From RH-AL1 sp965198495 (GTDB lineage Bacteria > Pseudomonadota > Alphaproteobacteria > Rhizobiales > Beijerinckiaceae): 64,000 nucleotides of DNA. Below the pieces are notes generated by a model that saw only the letters and a program-made list of their open reading frames with translations, did not search any database and had not been told where the DNA came from. Every line of letters starts with the position of its first letter. The first letter of the stretch is position 1. Below are positions 26,316-35,957 of the stretch, in pieces. The stretch spans positions 2,170,001 to 2,234,000 of the forward strand of contig CBDAPL010000001.1 in assembly GCA_965198495.1 (NCBI GenBank), read 5' to 3'. Made by a program: the position numbers and the translations under genes.

Positions 26316-26852
26316 ATGACCCGCAAGAAACGCCGCCTCGCGCTGATCGGCACGTCTCTCTGCGTCTTCGGTTTCGCGCTGGGGCTGGTGCTGTACTCGC
26401 TGCGCGACTCGATCGTGTTCTTCTACGGCCCGACCGAATATGCCCTGAAGGCGCCGGCGCCCGGCACGCGCCTGCGCATCGGCGGCCTCGTCGAGACCGG
26501 CTCCTTCAAGCGGGAAGGCAACGAGACGGTGCAGTTCGCGGTGACCGACACCAAGCATGCCGTCGAGGTCGCCTACACCGGCCTGTTGCCTGACCTGTTT
26601 CGCGAAGGGCAGGGGGCTGTCGTCGAGGGTACCGTCGGCGCCGACGGGATCTTCGTCGCCGACAGCGTCCTCGCCAAGCACGATGAGCGCTACATGCCGA
26701 AGGAAGTCGCCGACGCCTTGAAGAAGCAGGGCGTGTGGAAGGATGGCGAAGCCATGCCGGCCACCGGTTCGAGCGTTGGTATGGTCTCGCCGGGCAACGC
26801 GGTGAAGGTCACCGCGTCCGAGGCCGAGAAGCGCGCGAGCGCCGCGCCATGA
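26316..26852 (+). CDS. ccmE: Cytochrome c maturation haem chaperone CcmE (CycJ)
   Basis: CcmE carries haem covalently in the periplasm to apocytochrome c. The 178-residue protein has a basic N-terminus, one membrane helix (about 8-28), the OB-fold domain, the haem-binding His H122 in AKHDERYMP (with the conserved Tyr126) and a flexible tail. ATG 26316 gives the standard MTRKKRRL start. It is 28 bases after ccmI. Confidence 0.94.
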   Translation: MTRKKRRLALIGTSLCVFGFALGLVLYSLRDSIVFFYGPTEYALKAPAPGTRLRIGGLVETGSFKREGNETVQFAVTDTKHAVEVAYTGLLPDLFREGQGAVVEGTVGADGIFVADSVLAKHDERYMPKEVADALKKQGVWKDGEAMPATGSSVGMVSPGNAVKVTASEAEKRASAAP

Positions 26853-26913
26853 CGCGGATCGCTCAGGTGCTATCGCGAGACAACCGGCGCGAAGCCGAAA
26901 AAGGCGGCACGCC

Positions 26914-28887
26914 ATGATCGTCGAGACGGGCCATTTCGCCCTCGTCCTCGCGCTTGCTCTCGCGCTCGTCAATTCCGTGGTTCCGCTGGTCGGCCATTTC
27001 AATCGCAACGGACGTCTGCTCGCCACGGCGCCGAGCGTCGCGCTGGCCGGATTCGGCTTCACCGCGCTGGCCTTCGGAGCGCTGACCTACGCGCACGTCG
27101 TCTCCGACTTCTCGCTCGTCAACGTGATCGAGAACTCGGCCTCGTCGAAGCCGCTGATCTACAAGATCACCGGCGTCTGGGGCAATCACGAGGGCTCGAT
27201 GCTGCTCTGGGTGATGATCCTGGCGATCTTCGCCGCCGCCGTCGCGCTCGCCTCGCGCGGCATGCCGGCCGACCTGCGCGCGCTGGTGCTCTGCGTGCAA
27301 TCCTGGATCGCGTCGGCCTTCCTGCTGTTCATCCTGCTGACGTCCGACCCTTTCGCGCGCGTGCTCGCGGCGCCCATCGAGGGGCAGGATCTCAATCCAT
27401 TGCTGCAGGATCCCGGCCTGGCGATCCATCCGCCGCTGCTCTACCTCGGCTACGTCGGGTTCTCGATGACCTTCTCCTTCGCCGCCGCCGCGCTGATCGC
27501 CGGGCGCGTCGACGCGGCCTGGGCGCGTTTCGTGCGGCCATGGACGCTGATCGCCTGGATTTTCCTGACGCTCGGCATCGCGATGGGCTCTTACTGGGCC
27601 TATTATACGCTGGGCTGGGGCGGCTTCTGGTTCTGGGATCCGGTCGAGAACGCCTCGCTCATGCCCTGGCTCGCCGGCACGGCGCTGCTCCATTCCGCCG
27701 TGGTCATGGAGAAGCGCGAGGCGCTGAAGGTCTGGACGATCTTCCTCGCCATCCTCGCCTTCTCGTTGTCGCTCGTCGGCACATTCCTGGTGCGCTCCGG
27801 CGTGCTCACTTCCGTGCACGCCTTCGCCACCGATCCGCGCCGCGGCGTCTTCATCCTGCTGATCCTGGTGTTCTTCATCGGCGGATCGCTCGGCCTGTTC
27901 GCCTGGCGCGCCGGGCAGCTGCGGCAGGGCGGCCTCTTCGCGCCGGTCTCGCGCGAGGGCGCGCTCGTTCTCAACAACCTGCTGCTCACGACCGCCTGCG
28001 CCACCGTCTTCGTCGGCACGCTGTATCCGCTCGCGCTCGAGGCGACGACCGGCCAGAAGATCTCCGTCGGCGCGCCGTTCTTCAACGCAACGTTCATCCC
28101 GCTGACGGTGCCGCTTTTCCTCGCCATGCCGATTGGCTCAACGCTCGCGTGGAAACGCGGCGATCTGCTCGGCGCCGCCCAGCGCATGATCGTCGCCGTC
28201 CTCGCCGGCATCGCCGCGCTCCTCATCTTCGCCGCCTGGAAGGGTGCGCCGGTGAAGGCCTATTGCATGGCCGGCCTCGCGGTCTTCGTGATCGTCGGAT
28301 CGCTCGCCGATCTCGGCCGCCGCCTCATGGCCGGCGGCGCCGCCAATGCCTTTGCCCGCGCCAAGGGTCTGCCGCGGTCCGCCTATGGCACGGCGATCGC
28401 CCATGCCGGTGTGGGCATCACTTTGCTTGGCCTTGCCGCCGCCGGCTGGGGCCAGGAGCATATCCTTTCGATGAAGCCGGGCGACACCGCGACGATCGGC
28501 CCGTTCACGGCGACACTCGATAGCCTCGGGCAACAGAACGGGCCGAACTACACCGCCGCCGTGGCGCGTACGACCATACGTCGAAACGGGGTGGTCATCG
28601 CGACGATCGAGCCGGCTTCGCGCTTCTATCCCGTGCGCAAGATGGCGCGGGCGGAGGCGGGTATCGTCACGTTGGGCCTCGGCCAATTCTACGAGAGCAT
28701 CGCCGCGCCGACCGGCGGCGCCGGCGTCGACGTCAAGCTGTTCTGGAAGCCTCTGGTGACGCTGATCTGGATCGGCGCGCTGATCATGGGCTTTGGCGGC
28801 GCGATGTCGCTTTCCGACCGGCGCCTGCGCTTCGGCATCGCCGCCCGCGCCAAGCGCTCGTCGCACATGGCGGTGCCGGCCGAATGA
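26914..28887 (+). CDS. ccmF: Haem lyase subunit CcmF (CycK)
   Basis: CcmF is the large integral-membrane haem ligase of system I cytochrome c maturation. The 657 residues span about 15 membrane helices; the haem-handling WWD-type region WGGFWFWDPVENASL is at about 231-245, and VWGNHEGSMLLWV lies near residue 90. Its stop overlaps the ccmH start (ATGA). Preceded by a 61-base gap after ccmE with no separate promoter that I can see. Confidence 0.95.
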   Translation: MIVETGHFALVLALALALVNSVVPLVGHFNRNGRLLATAPSVALAGFGFTALAFGALTYAHVVSDFSLVNVIENSASSKPLIYKITGVWGNHEGSMLLWVMILAIFAAAVALASRGMPADLRALVLCVQSWIASAFLLFILLTSDPFARVLAAPIEGQDLNPLLQDPGLAIHPPLLYLGYVGFSMTFSFAAAALIAGRVDAAWARFVRPWTLIAWIFLTLGIAMGSYWAYYTLGWGGFWFWDPVENASLMPWLAGTALLHSAVVMEKREALKVWTIFLAILAFSLSLVGTFLVRSGVLTSVHAFATDPRRGVFILLILVFFIGGSLGLFAWRAGQLRQGGLFAPVSREGALVLNNLLLTTACATVFVGTLYPLALEATTGQKISVGAPFFNATFIPLTVPLFLAMPIGSTLAWKRGDLLGAAQRMIVAVLAGIAALLIFAAWKGAPVKAYCMAGLAVFVIVGSLADLGRRLMAGGAANAFARAKGLPRSAYGTAIAHAGVGITLLGLAAAGWGQEHILSMKPGDTATIGPFTATLDSLGQQNGPNYTAAVARTTIRRNGVVIATIEPASRFYPVRKMARAEAGIVTLGLGQFYESIAAPTGGAGVDVKLFWKPLVTLIWIGALIMGFGGAMSLSDRRLRFGIAARAKRSSHMAVPAE

Positions 28888-29348
28888 TGCGCCGGCTTGC
28901 CTTGACGCTGCTGATCGGCCTCGCGCTGACGGGTGTCGCGCGCGCCGTGGAGCCCGACGAGATCCTGAAGGATCAAGCGCTGGAGGCGCGTGCCCGGACG
29001 ATCTCCGAAGGCTTGCGCTGCCTCGTCTGCCAGAACGAATCGATCGACGACAGCCACGCCACGTTGGCCCGCGACATCCGCGTGCTCGTGCGCCAAAGGC
29101 TGGAGTCCGGCGACACGAACGCGCAGGTCTCCAATTATCTCGTGTCGCGCTACGGCCAGTTCATCCTGCTGCGACCACCGATCGAACTCTCGACTTTGCT
29201 GCTCTGGGGCACGCCCCTGATCGTCTTGGTAATCGGGGGCGGCGCGGTGGTCCTCGCGGCGCGGCGCCGGCCGACGCGCGATCCGGCGCGCCCGCTCAGC
29301 GAAGCGGAACGGCGCCGCCTGAACGAGATGTTGGCCGAACGCAATTGA
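28884..29348 (+). CDS. ccmH: Apocytochrome thiol reductase CcmH (CycL)
   Basis: CcmH keeps the CxxCH cysteines of apocytochrome c reduced for haem attachment. The 154 residues comprise a signal peptide (1-21), the redox pair C46/C49 in LRCLVCQNESIDDS, and a C-terminal membrane helix (about 105-125). Starts 4 bases inside ccmF. This is the short CycL form; the TPR part is the separate CcmI. Confidence 0.95.
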   Translation: MMRRLALTLLIGLALTGVARAVEPDEILKDQALEARARTISEGLRCLVCQNESIDDSHATLARDIRVLVRQRLESGDTNAQVSNYLVSRYGQFILLRPPIELSTLLLWGTPLIVLVIGGGAVVLAARRRPTRDPARPLSEAERRRLNEMLAERN

Positions 29349-29497
29349 CGCCGCCGCTGCGGTCGGTCGTGGTCCGCGGCGAACCTTACCAAGAGTTCAT
29401 GCGTCGGACATGCGGGTGTAAGCCTCGCTCCCCCATCTTCATGCGCGACGGCGGACCCAACCATATGCGTGTCCGCTCTTGGTCAACGGAGACAAAG

Positions 29498-31045
29498 ATG
29501 CTCGTTCACAAATCCACCGGTAAGCGTTTGGCGTCAAAGAGCATCCTTCTCGGCGCCGCGGGTGCCCTCGCGTTGTCCGGTGCGATCGCTGGAGGCTTTG
29601 CCCTGCCGCACGCCGCGTACGCCGAGGCGCCGGTCACGGCTCCGGCCCCGGCAACCGCCAACGATCACGCGATCACGGTCAACCCGACCTCTTTCGCCGA
29701 TGTCGTCGAGCACGTCCGCAACGCTGTCGTCTCGGTGAAAGTGAAGATGAACGAGACCGGCGAGAGCGAGGAAGGCGAGGGCGGCGAGCAGCAGCAGATG
29801 CCGCAGTTCAAGCCGGGCGATCCGCTGGAGCGCTTCTTCAAGCAGTTCGGCAACAAGAACGGCGCCAATCCCCACGCGAAGCCGCATGTCACGCAGGCTC
29901 AGGGATCGGGCTTCTTCATCACGGCAGATGGCTATCTCGTTACCAACAACCATGTCGTCGAACATGCCACGGAAGTGACGCTTGTGACGGATGATGGCAC
30001 GACGCTGCCGGCCAAGGTCATCGGCACCGACAAGAAGACCGACCTTGCCCTGCTCAAGGTCACCAAGCCCGGCACCTATCCCTTCGTGCATTGGGCATCC
30101 AAGGCGCCCCGCGTCGGTGATTGGGTGATCGCGGTCGGCAATCCCTTCGGGCTCGGCGGCACTGTCACCGCCGGCATCGTCTCGGCACGGGGCCGCGACA
30201 TCGGCGCCGGCCCCTACGACGACTTCCTGCAGATCGATGCGCCGGTCAACCGCGGCAATTCGGGCGGTCCGACCTTCAACGCGAACGGCAATGTCGTCGG
30301 CGTCAACACCGCGATCTTCTCGCCGTCGGGTGGCAGCGTCGGCATCGGCTTCGCGATCCCCTCGGAGGTCGCGCAGACGGTGATCAAGGATCTGATGACG
30401 AGCGGTAAGGTCGCGCGCGGCTGGATCGGCGTGCAGATCCAGCCGGTCACGGACGAGATCGCCGAAAGTCTCGGCCTCAAGTCGACGAAGGGTGCCCTCG
30501 TGGCCGAGGCGCAGCCGACCGGACCGGCCTCTGCCGCCGGTATCAAGTCCGGCGACGTGATCCTCGGTGTCGATGGCGAGAAGGTCGACGGTCCGCGCGA
30601 ATTGGCCCGCAAGATCGCCTCGCTTGGTCCGGACGCCAAGGCCTCGCTGACCTTCTGGCATCAGGGCTCGGAGAAGACCGCCGACGTCAAGCTCGGCACG
30701 TTGCCCAACAGCGACCAGGTCGCCAAGGCTGAGATCAGCGGTGACGAGGACAAGGCGACGACCGCCGCGCTCGGGCTTCAGCTCGCGCCGGCCGCGTCGA
30801 TCCCCGGCGCCGGATCCGACGGCGTGGTGATCGCCGATGTCGATGCCGACAGCTCCGCCGCGCAGAAAGGCCTGAAGGTCGGTGACGTGATCCTCGAGGC
30901 TGGCGGCCAGAAGGTCTCCAAGCCGAGCGACATCACCTCGATCATCGCCGCCGCCAAGAAGGACGGGCGCAAGGCCGTGCTCCTGAGGGTGAAGAACGAC
31001 CAAGGCACGCATTTCGTGGCGCTCGGCACCTCGGCGAACGGCTGA
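29498..31045 (+). CDS. degP: Periplasmic serine protease DegP/HtrA (Do)
   Basis: Degrades or refolds damaged periplasmic proteins. The 515 residues have a signal peptide (about 1-42), a trypsin-like domain with the triad H152 (TNNHVVEH), D182 (KTDLALL) and S255 (RGNSGGP), and two PDZ domains (about 295-385 and 415-510). An acidic insert (about 88-100, GESEEGEGGEQQQ) corresponds to the LA loop region. ATG 29498 has CGGAGA upstream. It follows ccmH by 149 bases and precedes a two-component pair, an order I recall from rhizobia. Confidence 0.94.
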   Translation: MLVHKSTGKRLASKSILLGAAGALALSGAIAGGFALPHAAYAEAPVTAPAPATANDHAITVNPTSFADVVEHVRNAVVSVKVKMNETGESEEGEGGEQQQMPQFKPGDPLERFFKQFGNKNGANPHAKPHVTQAQGSGFFITADGYLVTNNHVVEHATEVTLVTDDGTTLPAKVIGTDKKTDLALLKVTKPGTYPFVHWASKAPRVGDWVIAVGNPFGLGGTVTAGIVSARGRDIGAGPYDDFLQIDAPVNRGNSGGPTFNANGNVVGVNTAIFSPSGGSVGIGFAIPSEVAQTVIKDLMTSGKVARGWIGVQIQPVTDEIAESLGLKSTKGALVAEAQPTGPASAAGIKSGDVILGVDGEKVDGPRELARKIASLGPDAKASLTFWHQGSEKTADVKLGTLPNSDQVAKAEISGDEDKATTAALGLQLAPAASIPGAGSDGVVIADVDADSSAAQKGLKVGDVILEAGGQKVSKPSDITSIIAAAKKDGRKAVLLRVKNDQGTHFVALGTSANG

Positions 31046-31069
31046 TCCAGTCGTCGTCGCGACGATATT

Positions 31070-31091
31070 CCTGCCGCCACCGAGCGGCAGG
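31070..31091 (+). terminator. Strong GC hairpin after degP
   Basis: CCTGCCGC (31070-31077) and GCGGCAGG (31084-31091) form a perfect 8-base stem with a 6-base loop, 25 bases after the degP stop. No T-run follows, so it may be a Rho-assisted or transcript-stabilising end rather than a classical terminator. Confidence 0.45.
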
Positions 31092-31176
31092 AGCACCCGA
31101 CGCGGGTCGGAAGAAATCACGGCCTGTTTTCATTTCCGTCGTGGTTCGCGGCTGCGCTTGAGCGGAAAGCCTCTAT

Positions 31177-31869
31177 ATGTCGCTGATGCGCATTCTTATC
31201 GTCGAAGACGACGTCGAGGCGGCTCAATATCTCGTCAAGGCGTTCCGCGAGACCGGACATGTCGCCGACACCGCCAGCGACGGGATCGAGGGCTACGAGC
31301 GTGGTCGCGACGAGACGTACGATGTTCTCGTGATCGATCGCATGTTGCCCAAAATGGACGGCCTCTCCGTGATCGGCGGTCTTCGCGCGCAGAAGATCTC
31401 CACCCCGGTTCTGATCCTCTCGGCGCTCGGCCAGGTGGACGATCGCGTGAAAGGGCTGCGCGCCGGCGGTGACGATTACCTGCCCAAACCTTATGCCTTT
31501 TCCGAACTACTGGCGCGCGTCGAGGTGCTGGCGCGGCGCAAGCACGGCGGCAACGGCGAGGAAACGACCTACCGCGTCGGCGGCCTCGAACTCGACAGGC
31601 TCGCCCATAAGCTGACCCGCAATGGCAAGGAGATCGTGCTCCAGCCCCGCGAGTTCAGGCTGCTGGAATATTTGATGAAGCATCACGGCCAGGTGGTGAC
31701 GCGGACGATGCTGCTCGAGAACGTCTGGGACTATCATTTCGACCCCCAGACGAATGTGATCGACGTGCATATCTCGCGGCTGCGCGCGAAGATCGACAAG
31801 GGGTTCGATCCGCCTCTGCTGCAGACGGTCCGCGGCGCGGGATACACGATCCGTGACAGCGCTCGGTAA
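31177..31869 (+). CDS. OmpR-family response regulator downstream of degP
   Basis: A 230-residue regulator: receiver with EDD (10-12), phospho-acceptor D54 (VIDRMLPKMDG) and KPYAFSEL, then a winged helix (about 130-225) ending in RTMLLENVWDYHFDPQTNVI, the CzcR/CopR-like subgroup signature. It overlaps the next kinase gene by 17 bases. Regulated genes unknown; position after degP suggests envelope or metal stress. A purine-rich AGCGGAAAG lies upstream of the ATG. Confidence 0.9.
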   Translation: MSLMRILIVEDDVEAAQYLVKAFRETGHVADTASDGIEGYERGRDETYDVLVIDRMLPKMDGLSVIGGLRAQKISTPVLILSALGQVDDRVKGLRAGGDDYLPKPYAFSELLARVEVLARRKHGGNGEETTYRVGGLELDRLAHKLTRNGKEIVLQPREFRLLEYLMKHHGQVVTRTMLLENVWDYHFDPQTNVIDVHISRLRAKIDKGFDPPLLQTVRGAGYTIRDSAR

Positions 31870-33286
31870 ACTCTTCCGCACGACGGCGTTCAAGATCTCG
31901 CTCGCCTATCTCGTCATAACGTCGATCGGCGCGGCGATCGTCCTTCTCAGCATCGGCTGGAACGTCAAGACGCTCATCGACCAGCAGGTCACGCAAACCG
32001 TCGATGCCGATCTCGTCGGCTTGTCCGAGCAATATTCCGAGGGCGGCATCACACGGCTTGTCGAGATCATCGATCAGCGCGTCAAGCAGCCCGGCGCCGG
32101 TCTTTATCTCGTCACCACGCATGCCGGCCAGCCGCTTGTCGGCAACATCGCATCGCTGCCTTTGGCCGATCTCGACAAATCCGGCATCGTCGAGACGTCG
32201 TACCGCGTGAAAGGCGAACGGCGCCGCGCTCTCGCCCGTGTCTTTGAGCTCACCGGCGGCTTTCGCCTGCTCGTCGGGCACGATCTGTCCGAAGGCGACG
32301 CGTTGCGACCGATCCTGTGGCACGCGCTGTTGACCTCGCTCGTATGGCTTACCGTCATCAGCACCATAGGCGGCCTCATTCTCGCGCGGCGAGTCTTGCG
32401 TCGCGTGGAGGCGATCAACGCCGATGCCCGCAGGATCGTGGAAGGCGATCTGACAGGCCGCCTGCCGCTCGCCGGGACCGGCGACGAACTCGATGGCCTC
32501 GTCATCAATCTCAATGCCATGCTCGAGCGTATCGCCGAGTTGATGGTGGGTTTGAAGGAGGTGTCCGACAACGTCGCGCACGATCTCAAGACGCCGCTGA
32601 CGCGCCTGCGGACAAGGGCGGAGCAAACGCTTCGGCTTGGACACGACGTCGAGGACTACCGCGACGCTTTGGAAAAGGTGATCGACGACGCGGACGGCAT
32701 GATCCGCATCTTCGACGGGCTTCTGATGATCGCGCGAGCGGAGGCAGGCTCAGGCCGAGAGGGAATGGTCGACTTCGATGTCGCGGCCGTGGCGAGCGAT
32801 GTCGGCGAACTCTACGAGCCGCTGGCGGAGAGCCGCGGTGTGCTCATGGAAGGCGAGATCGACCAGAACCTGTTCGTGCACGGCAGCCGCGAGCTGATCG
32901 GGCAGGCACTGGCTAACCTCGTCGACAATGCCTTGAAGTACGGAAGCGGGGAGGGCGAACATCATGGCGCGCTCATGCGGGTGCAAGTGTCGGCGCTACG
33001 GCGCGGCTCGATGATCGAAGTCGCGGTCGCCGATCGCGGTCCCGGCATAGAGGCGGCAGACCGTCAGCGCGTGACCGATCGTTTCGTAAGGCTGGAGAAT
33101 TCGCGCTCGCGGCCCGGCTCGGGTCTCGGTCTGTCCCTGGTGTCGGCCGTCGCCCGACTTCACAATGGGGAGTTGCGCATCGAAGACAACAACCCCGGTT
33201 TGCGCGTCGTCATCGCGCTTCCTGCCGTGCGCATCAGCGCTTCGGCGCTGCCGTTCGCGCGTCAAGTCGACGTCGCTTCCGCCTGA
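31853..33286 (+). CDS. HAMP-domain sensor histidine kinase, partner of preceding regulator
   Basis: A 477-residue inner-membrane kinase: helices at about 15-36 and 157-178 around a periplasmic sensor of about 120 residues, HAMP (about 178-232), phosphoacceptor H243 (VAHDLKTPLTRLR), and ATP domain with NLVDNALKY, DRGPGI and GSGLGLSLV. GTG start within the regulator gene. It converges with pleC 7 bases away. In the rhizobial order I recall, glnE follows this gene; it is not here. Confidence 0.9.
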   Translation: MTALGKLFRTTAFKISLAYLVITSIGAAIVLLSIGWNVKTLIDQQVTQTVDADLVGLSEQYSEGGITRLVEIIDQRVKQPGAGLYLVTTHAGQPLVGNIASLPLADLDKSGIVETSYRVKGERRRALARVFELTGGFRLLVGHDLSEGDALRPILWHALLTSLVWLTVISTIGGLILARRVLRRVEAINADARRIVEGDLTGRLPLAGTGDELDGLVINLNAMLERIAELMVGLKEVSDNVAHDLKTPLTRLRTRAEQTLRLGHDVEDYRDALEKVIDDADGMIRIFDGLLMIARAEAGSGREGMVDFDVAAVASDVGELYEPLAESRGVLMEGEIDQNLFVHGSRELIGQALANLVDNALKYGSGEGEHHGALMRVQVSALRRGSMIEVAVADRGPGIEAADRQRVTDRFVRLENSRSRPGSGLGLSLVSAVARLHNGELRIEDNNPGLRVVIALPAVRISASALPFARQVDVASA

Positions 33287-33293
33287 AGCGCTC

Positions 33294-35741
33294 TCAAGCG
33301 GTGCGTGAGCGCTGCCCCTGTGCTCGGCTGCCGTTATACGTCGCGAGTCGCGGTTTTCTCTGATCGCCGTTCAAGCTGCTGGTTGCGAGCTGCAGGTCCG
33401 GCCGCGGCACGCCATTGCGGTTTGGCAAGTGGACGACAACGGTCGTGCCGACGCCCTGCTGCGATTGGATGCGCAATAAGCCACCGTGCAGGTCGACGAG
33501 CGATCGCGCGATGGCAAGGCCGAGCCCCGAGCCGCGCATGCCGTTCTTGAGACCTTTGTCGGACTGCTCGAAAGGTGTCCCGAGCCGATCGATCGCCTCC
33601 GGCGCGATGCCGACGCCTGTATCCTCGACGTAGATGTCGAGGGCGCCGTTGAGCGCCCGCGCCCGGACCTTCACGCTGCCATGGAGCGGCGTGTATTTTA
33701 CGGCATTGTTGAGCAGGATCGTCATGACCTTCTCGACGGCGGTCTTGTCGGCGAGGAGTTGTGTACCGCGCGAGCGCTCTATCATGATGGCGATCGACTT
33801 CTCGGCGGCGGCATCGGCAACCACGCCTACAGCGGCCTGGATCACGTCTTCCACGACGAACCGCTCGGGCTCAAGCCGGACGCGTCCGGCATCGAGGTGC
33901 GACATCTCGAGCACGTCGGCGATCACCCCCAGGAGATATTGACCGCTGGCGTGTATGTCCTTGCAATAGTCCGCGTAATGGGGAGAGCCGAGCGGGCCGA
34001 ACGACTGCAATACCATGATCTCGGAGAAGCCGAGGATGGCGTTGAGCGGCGTGCGAAGCTCGTGGCCCATATTGGCGAGAAAGTCGGACTTCGCACGATT
34101 GGCGTTTTCGGCTTCCGCTTTCTGCTCGAGGTACTTCTCGGCCAGTTCGGCAAGCTGCTGAGCCTGCGTCTCGAGGATCTGACGCGACTTTCGAAGATCC
34201 ACGACGGAACTCATCAGACGGCGCTCCGATTCGATCAGCTGCTCCTCGTTTCGCTTCAGCGCTGTGATGTCGGTGCCAACCGAGACGTAGCCGCCATCCT
34301 TCGTCCTGCGCTCGTTGATTTGTAACCAACGCCCATCGCCGAGCTGTGCCTCGAAGGTACGCGCGCCCAACGGCTGGGCTTCGCCGAGAACAACCTGAGA
34401 CTGTACGAGCGGCGCTCTGCCACGCTCCATGACGGCGGCATAGGGCGTGCCGACGACGATCGCCTCGGCGGGCAAATCGTGAAAGCGCTGGAATTTCGAG
34501 TTGCACATGACGAGGCGGTTTTCGGCGTCCCAGACGACGAAGGCCTCGGATATGGTCTCGATCGCGTCACGCAATCGCATGTCGGCGCGCGCGGTACGTT
34601 CCTCGAGCGCCATCGTTTCCGTCACGTCGATGGCAATGCCGATGATGTGCGGGCCGGCCCCCTCGGCCTGGACGAGTTCTGCCTTGGCGCGCAGCCAGAC
34701 CCACCCGCCATCGTTGCCGCGCATGCGGAACACCTCGTCAATCGCGTTCTGTGTTCCCGAAGCGAGCCGGCGCGCTATGTCGGTGAGGCTGACGTCGTCG
34801 GGGTGCAGCAGTGCGTTGATCTCGCCGAACGGCAGCGTCTTCGAGCGCGGCAGCATGCCGAGGATCTCGAACATCGAGAGCGACCAGTCGATGTGGCCGC
34901 TCTCGAGATCCCAATCCCAGAGACCGCATCGCCCGCTGCTCAACACCATGTCGACACGGTCGCGCATGATACGGCAGGAGCTGTCGGCCCGCCGCGCCTT
35001 CGTGGCCTGAGAGAAGTAAGCGAGCGCGAGGGCGGCGAGAACCGCGCCCGTGGTCGCGAGAAGCACCAATGTGCGGTAGACGCCGGTGCGCCAGTCGCCA
35101 AGCACGTCGTCGAGTGGGTGGATGATCGTGACGAGGCCTGTAAAAGGCCCCTGCAGCGCGTGCGACGTCGCCAGCGCTTGCACGCCGGAGGGCAGCGTCA
35201 GTCGCATGACGCCCGCCCGCTCGGCGAAGATGGTCAGCGGGTGGGACGCGCCGAGATGGTCGGTGATGGAGCCCGCCATGTGGAGATTCGGAAAGCTCGC
35301 GATGATCGTCCCGCTCTGATCGCTCAGAAATACGCGCTGGCCGCGACTGAGCGCTTGGCGCGGAAGCGCGCTCGCGAGAACCTCCGCCGGCGACATGCTC
35401 GGCTGGTCACGCAGACGCATATCGATTTCATCGGCGATCAGCGAGGCGGCCAACTCGACATCCGCTGTCGCGCCGGCGACGACCTTGTCCTGCTCCGCCG
35501 CGGAGTAGTTGAATGAGATCGCGACCAGGATCGCCAGAAAAACCACAAGGGCGGTTGGCACGCCCCAGCGAGCGATGGGTTCGAAATCGCGAGCGCGAAA
35601 CGCGGAAAGCCTCGCGCCGAGCGAGCCGTCCGCATCGGTCGGCGATCCCAGGCGATCCCGACCGGACCTGTTCTTCAGGACGGCGAATTTATGCCACGTT
35701 GCCGCTCGCGCAGCAACGCTGGCCACGCTCGCACGTGACAT
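33294..35741 (-). CDS. pleC: PleC-like PAS sensor histidine kinase
   Basis: PleC is the bifunctional DivK/PleD phosphatase-kinase of the alphaproteobacterial cell cycle. The 815-residue protein has a membrane helix (about 60-80), a periplasmic sensor (about 85-220), a second helix (about 223-243), two PAS domains (about 255-375 and 388-495), a coiled coil, HisKA with H560 in ANMGHELRTPLNAILGFSE, and an ATP domain (NAVKYTP, DTGVGI, GSGLGL). ATG 35741 with GAGGGGG upstream is preferred; an ATG 42 bases earlier is too close to its purine run. The neighbourhood degP, two-component pair and this kinase supports the name. Confidence 0.78.
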   Translation of the reverse strand: MSRASVASVAARAATWHKFAVLKNRSGRDRLGSPTDADGSLGARLSAFRARDFEPIARWGVPTALVVFLAILVAISFNYSAAEQDKVVAGATADVELAASLIADEIDMRLRDQPSMSPAEVLASALPRQALSRGQRVFLSDQSGTIIASFPNLHMAGSITDHLGASHPLTIFAERAGVMRLTLPSGVQALATSHALQGPFTGLVTIIHPLDDVLGDWRTGVYRTLVLLATTGAVLAALALAYFSQATKARRADSSCRIMRDRVDMVLSSGRCGLWDWDLESGHIDWSLSMFEILGMLPRSKTLPFGEINALLHPDDVSLTDIARRLASGTQNAIDEVFRMRGNDGGWVWLRAKAELVQAEGAGPHIIGIAIDVTETMALEERTARADMRLRDAIETISEAFVVWDAENRLVMCNSKFQRFHDLPAEAIVVGTPYAAVMERGRAPLVQSQVVLGEAQPLGARTFEAQLGDGRWLQINERRTKDGGYVSVGTDITALKRNEEQLIESERRLMSSVVDLRKSRQILETQAQQLAELAEKYLEQKAEAENANRAKSDFLANMGHELRTPLNAILGFSEIMVLQSFGPLGSPHYADYCKDIHASGQYLLGVIADVLEMSHLDAGRVRLEPERFVVEDVIQAAVGVVADAAAEKSIAIMIERSRGTQLLADKTAVEKVMTILLNNAVKYTPLHGSVKVRARALNGALDIYVEDTGVGIAPEAIDRLGTPFEQSDKGLKNGMRGSGLGLAIARSLVDLHGGLLRIQSQQGVGTTVVVHLPNRNGVPRPDLQLATSSLNGDQRKPRLATYNGSRAQGQRSRTA

Positions 35742-35957
35742 GGATGGCCCCCTCGCGACTGATCCGAAGCAGATGTGCCGCATCTTCCTCGAATCGAATC
35801 ATCTGAATCCGAACCAGGCGATTTGTCCAGACTTTCTTAGTCAAAGATCGACGCTTCTCTTGTTTGCGAAAGGATGTGTCGGGCCATCGAGAACTGACGT
35901 GCTCGAAGCTGCCGCTCCCAAGTAGTCATTAAGTATAACGAAACGGGTTGTTGATCT

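Noticed and set aside
28793..29497. Long N-terminal extension of degP
   Set aside because: Overlaps ccmH in another frame; ATG 29498 with ribosome-binding site and signal peptide is the real start.
31070..31091. Classical intrinsic terminator after degP
   Set aside because: Stem is strong but no T-run follows; kept only as a hairpin.
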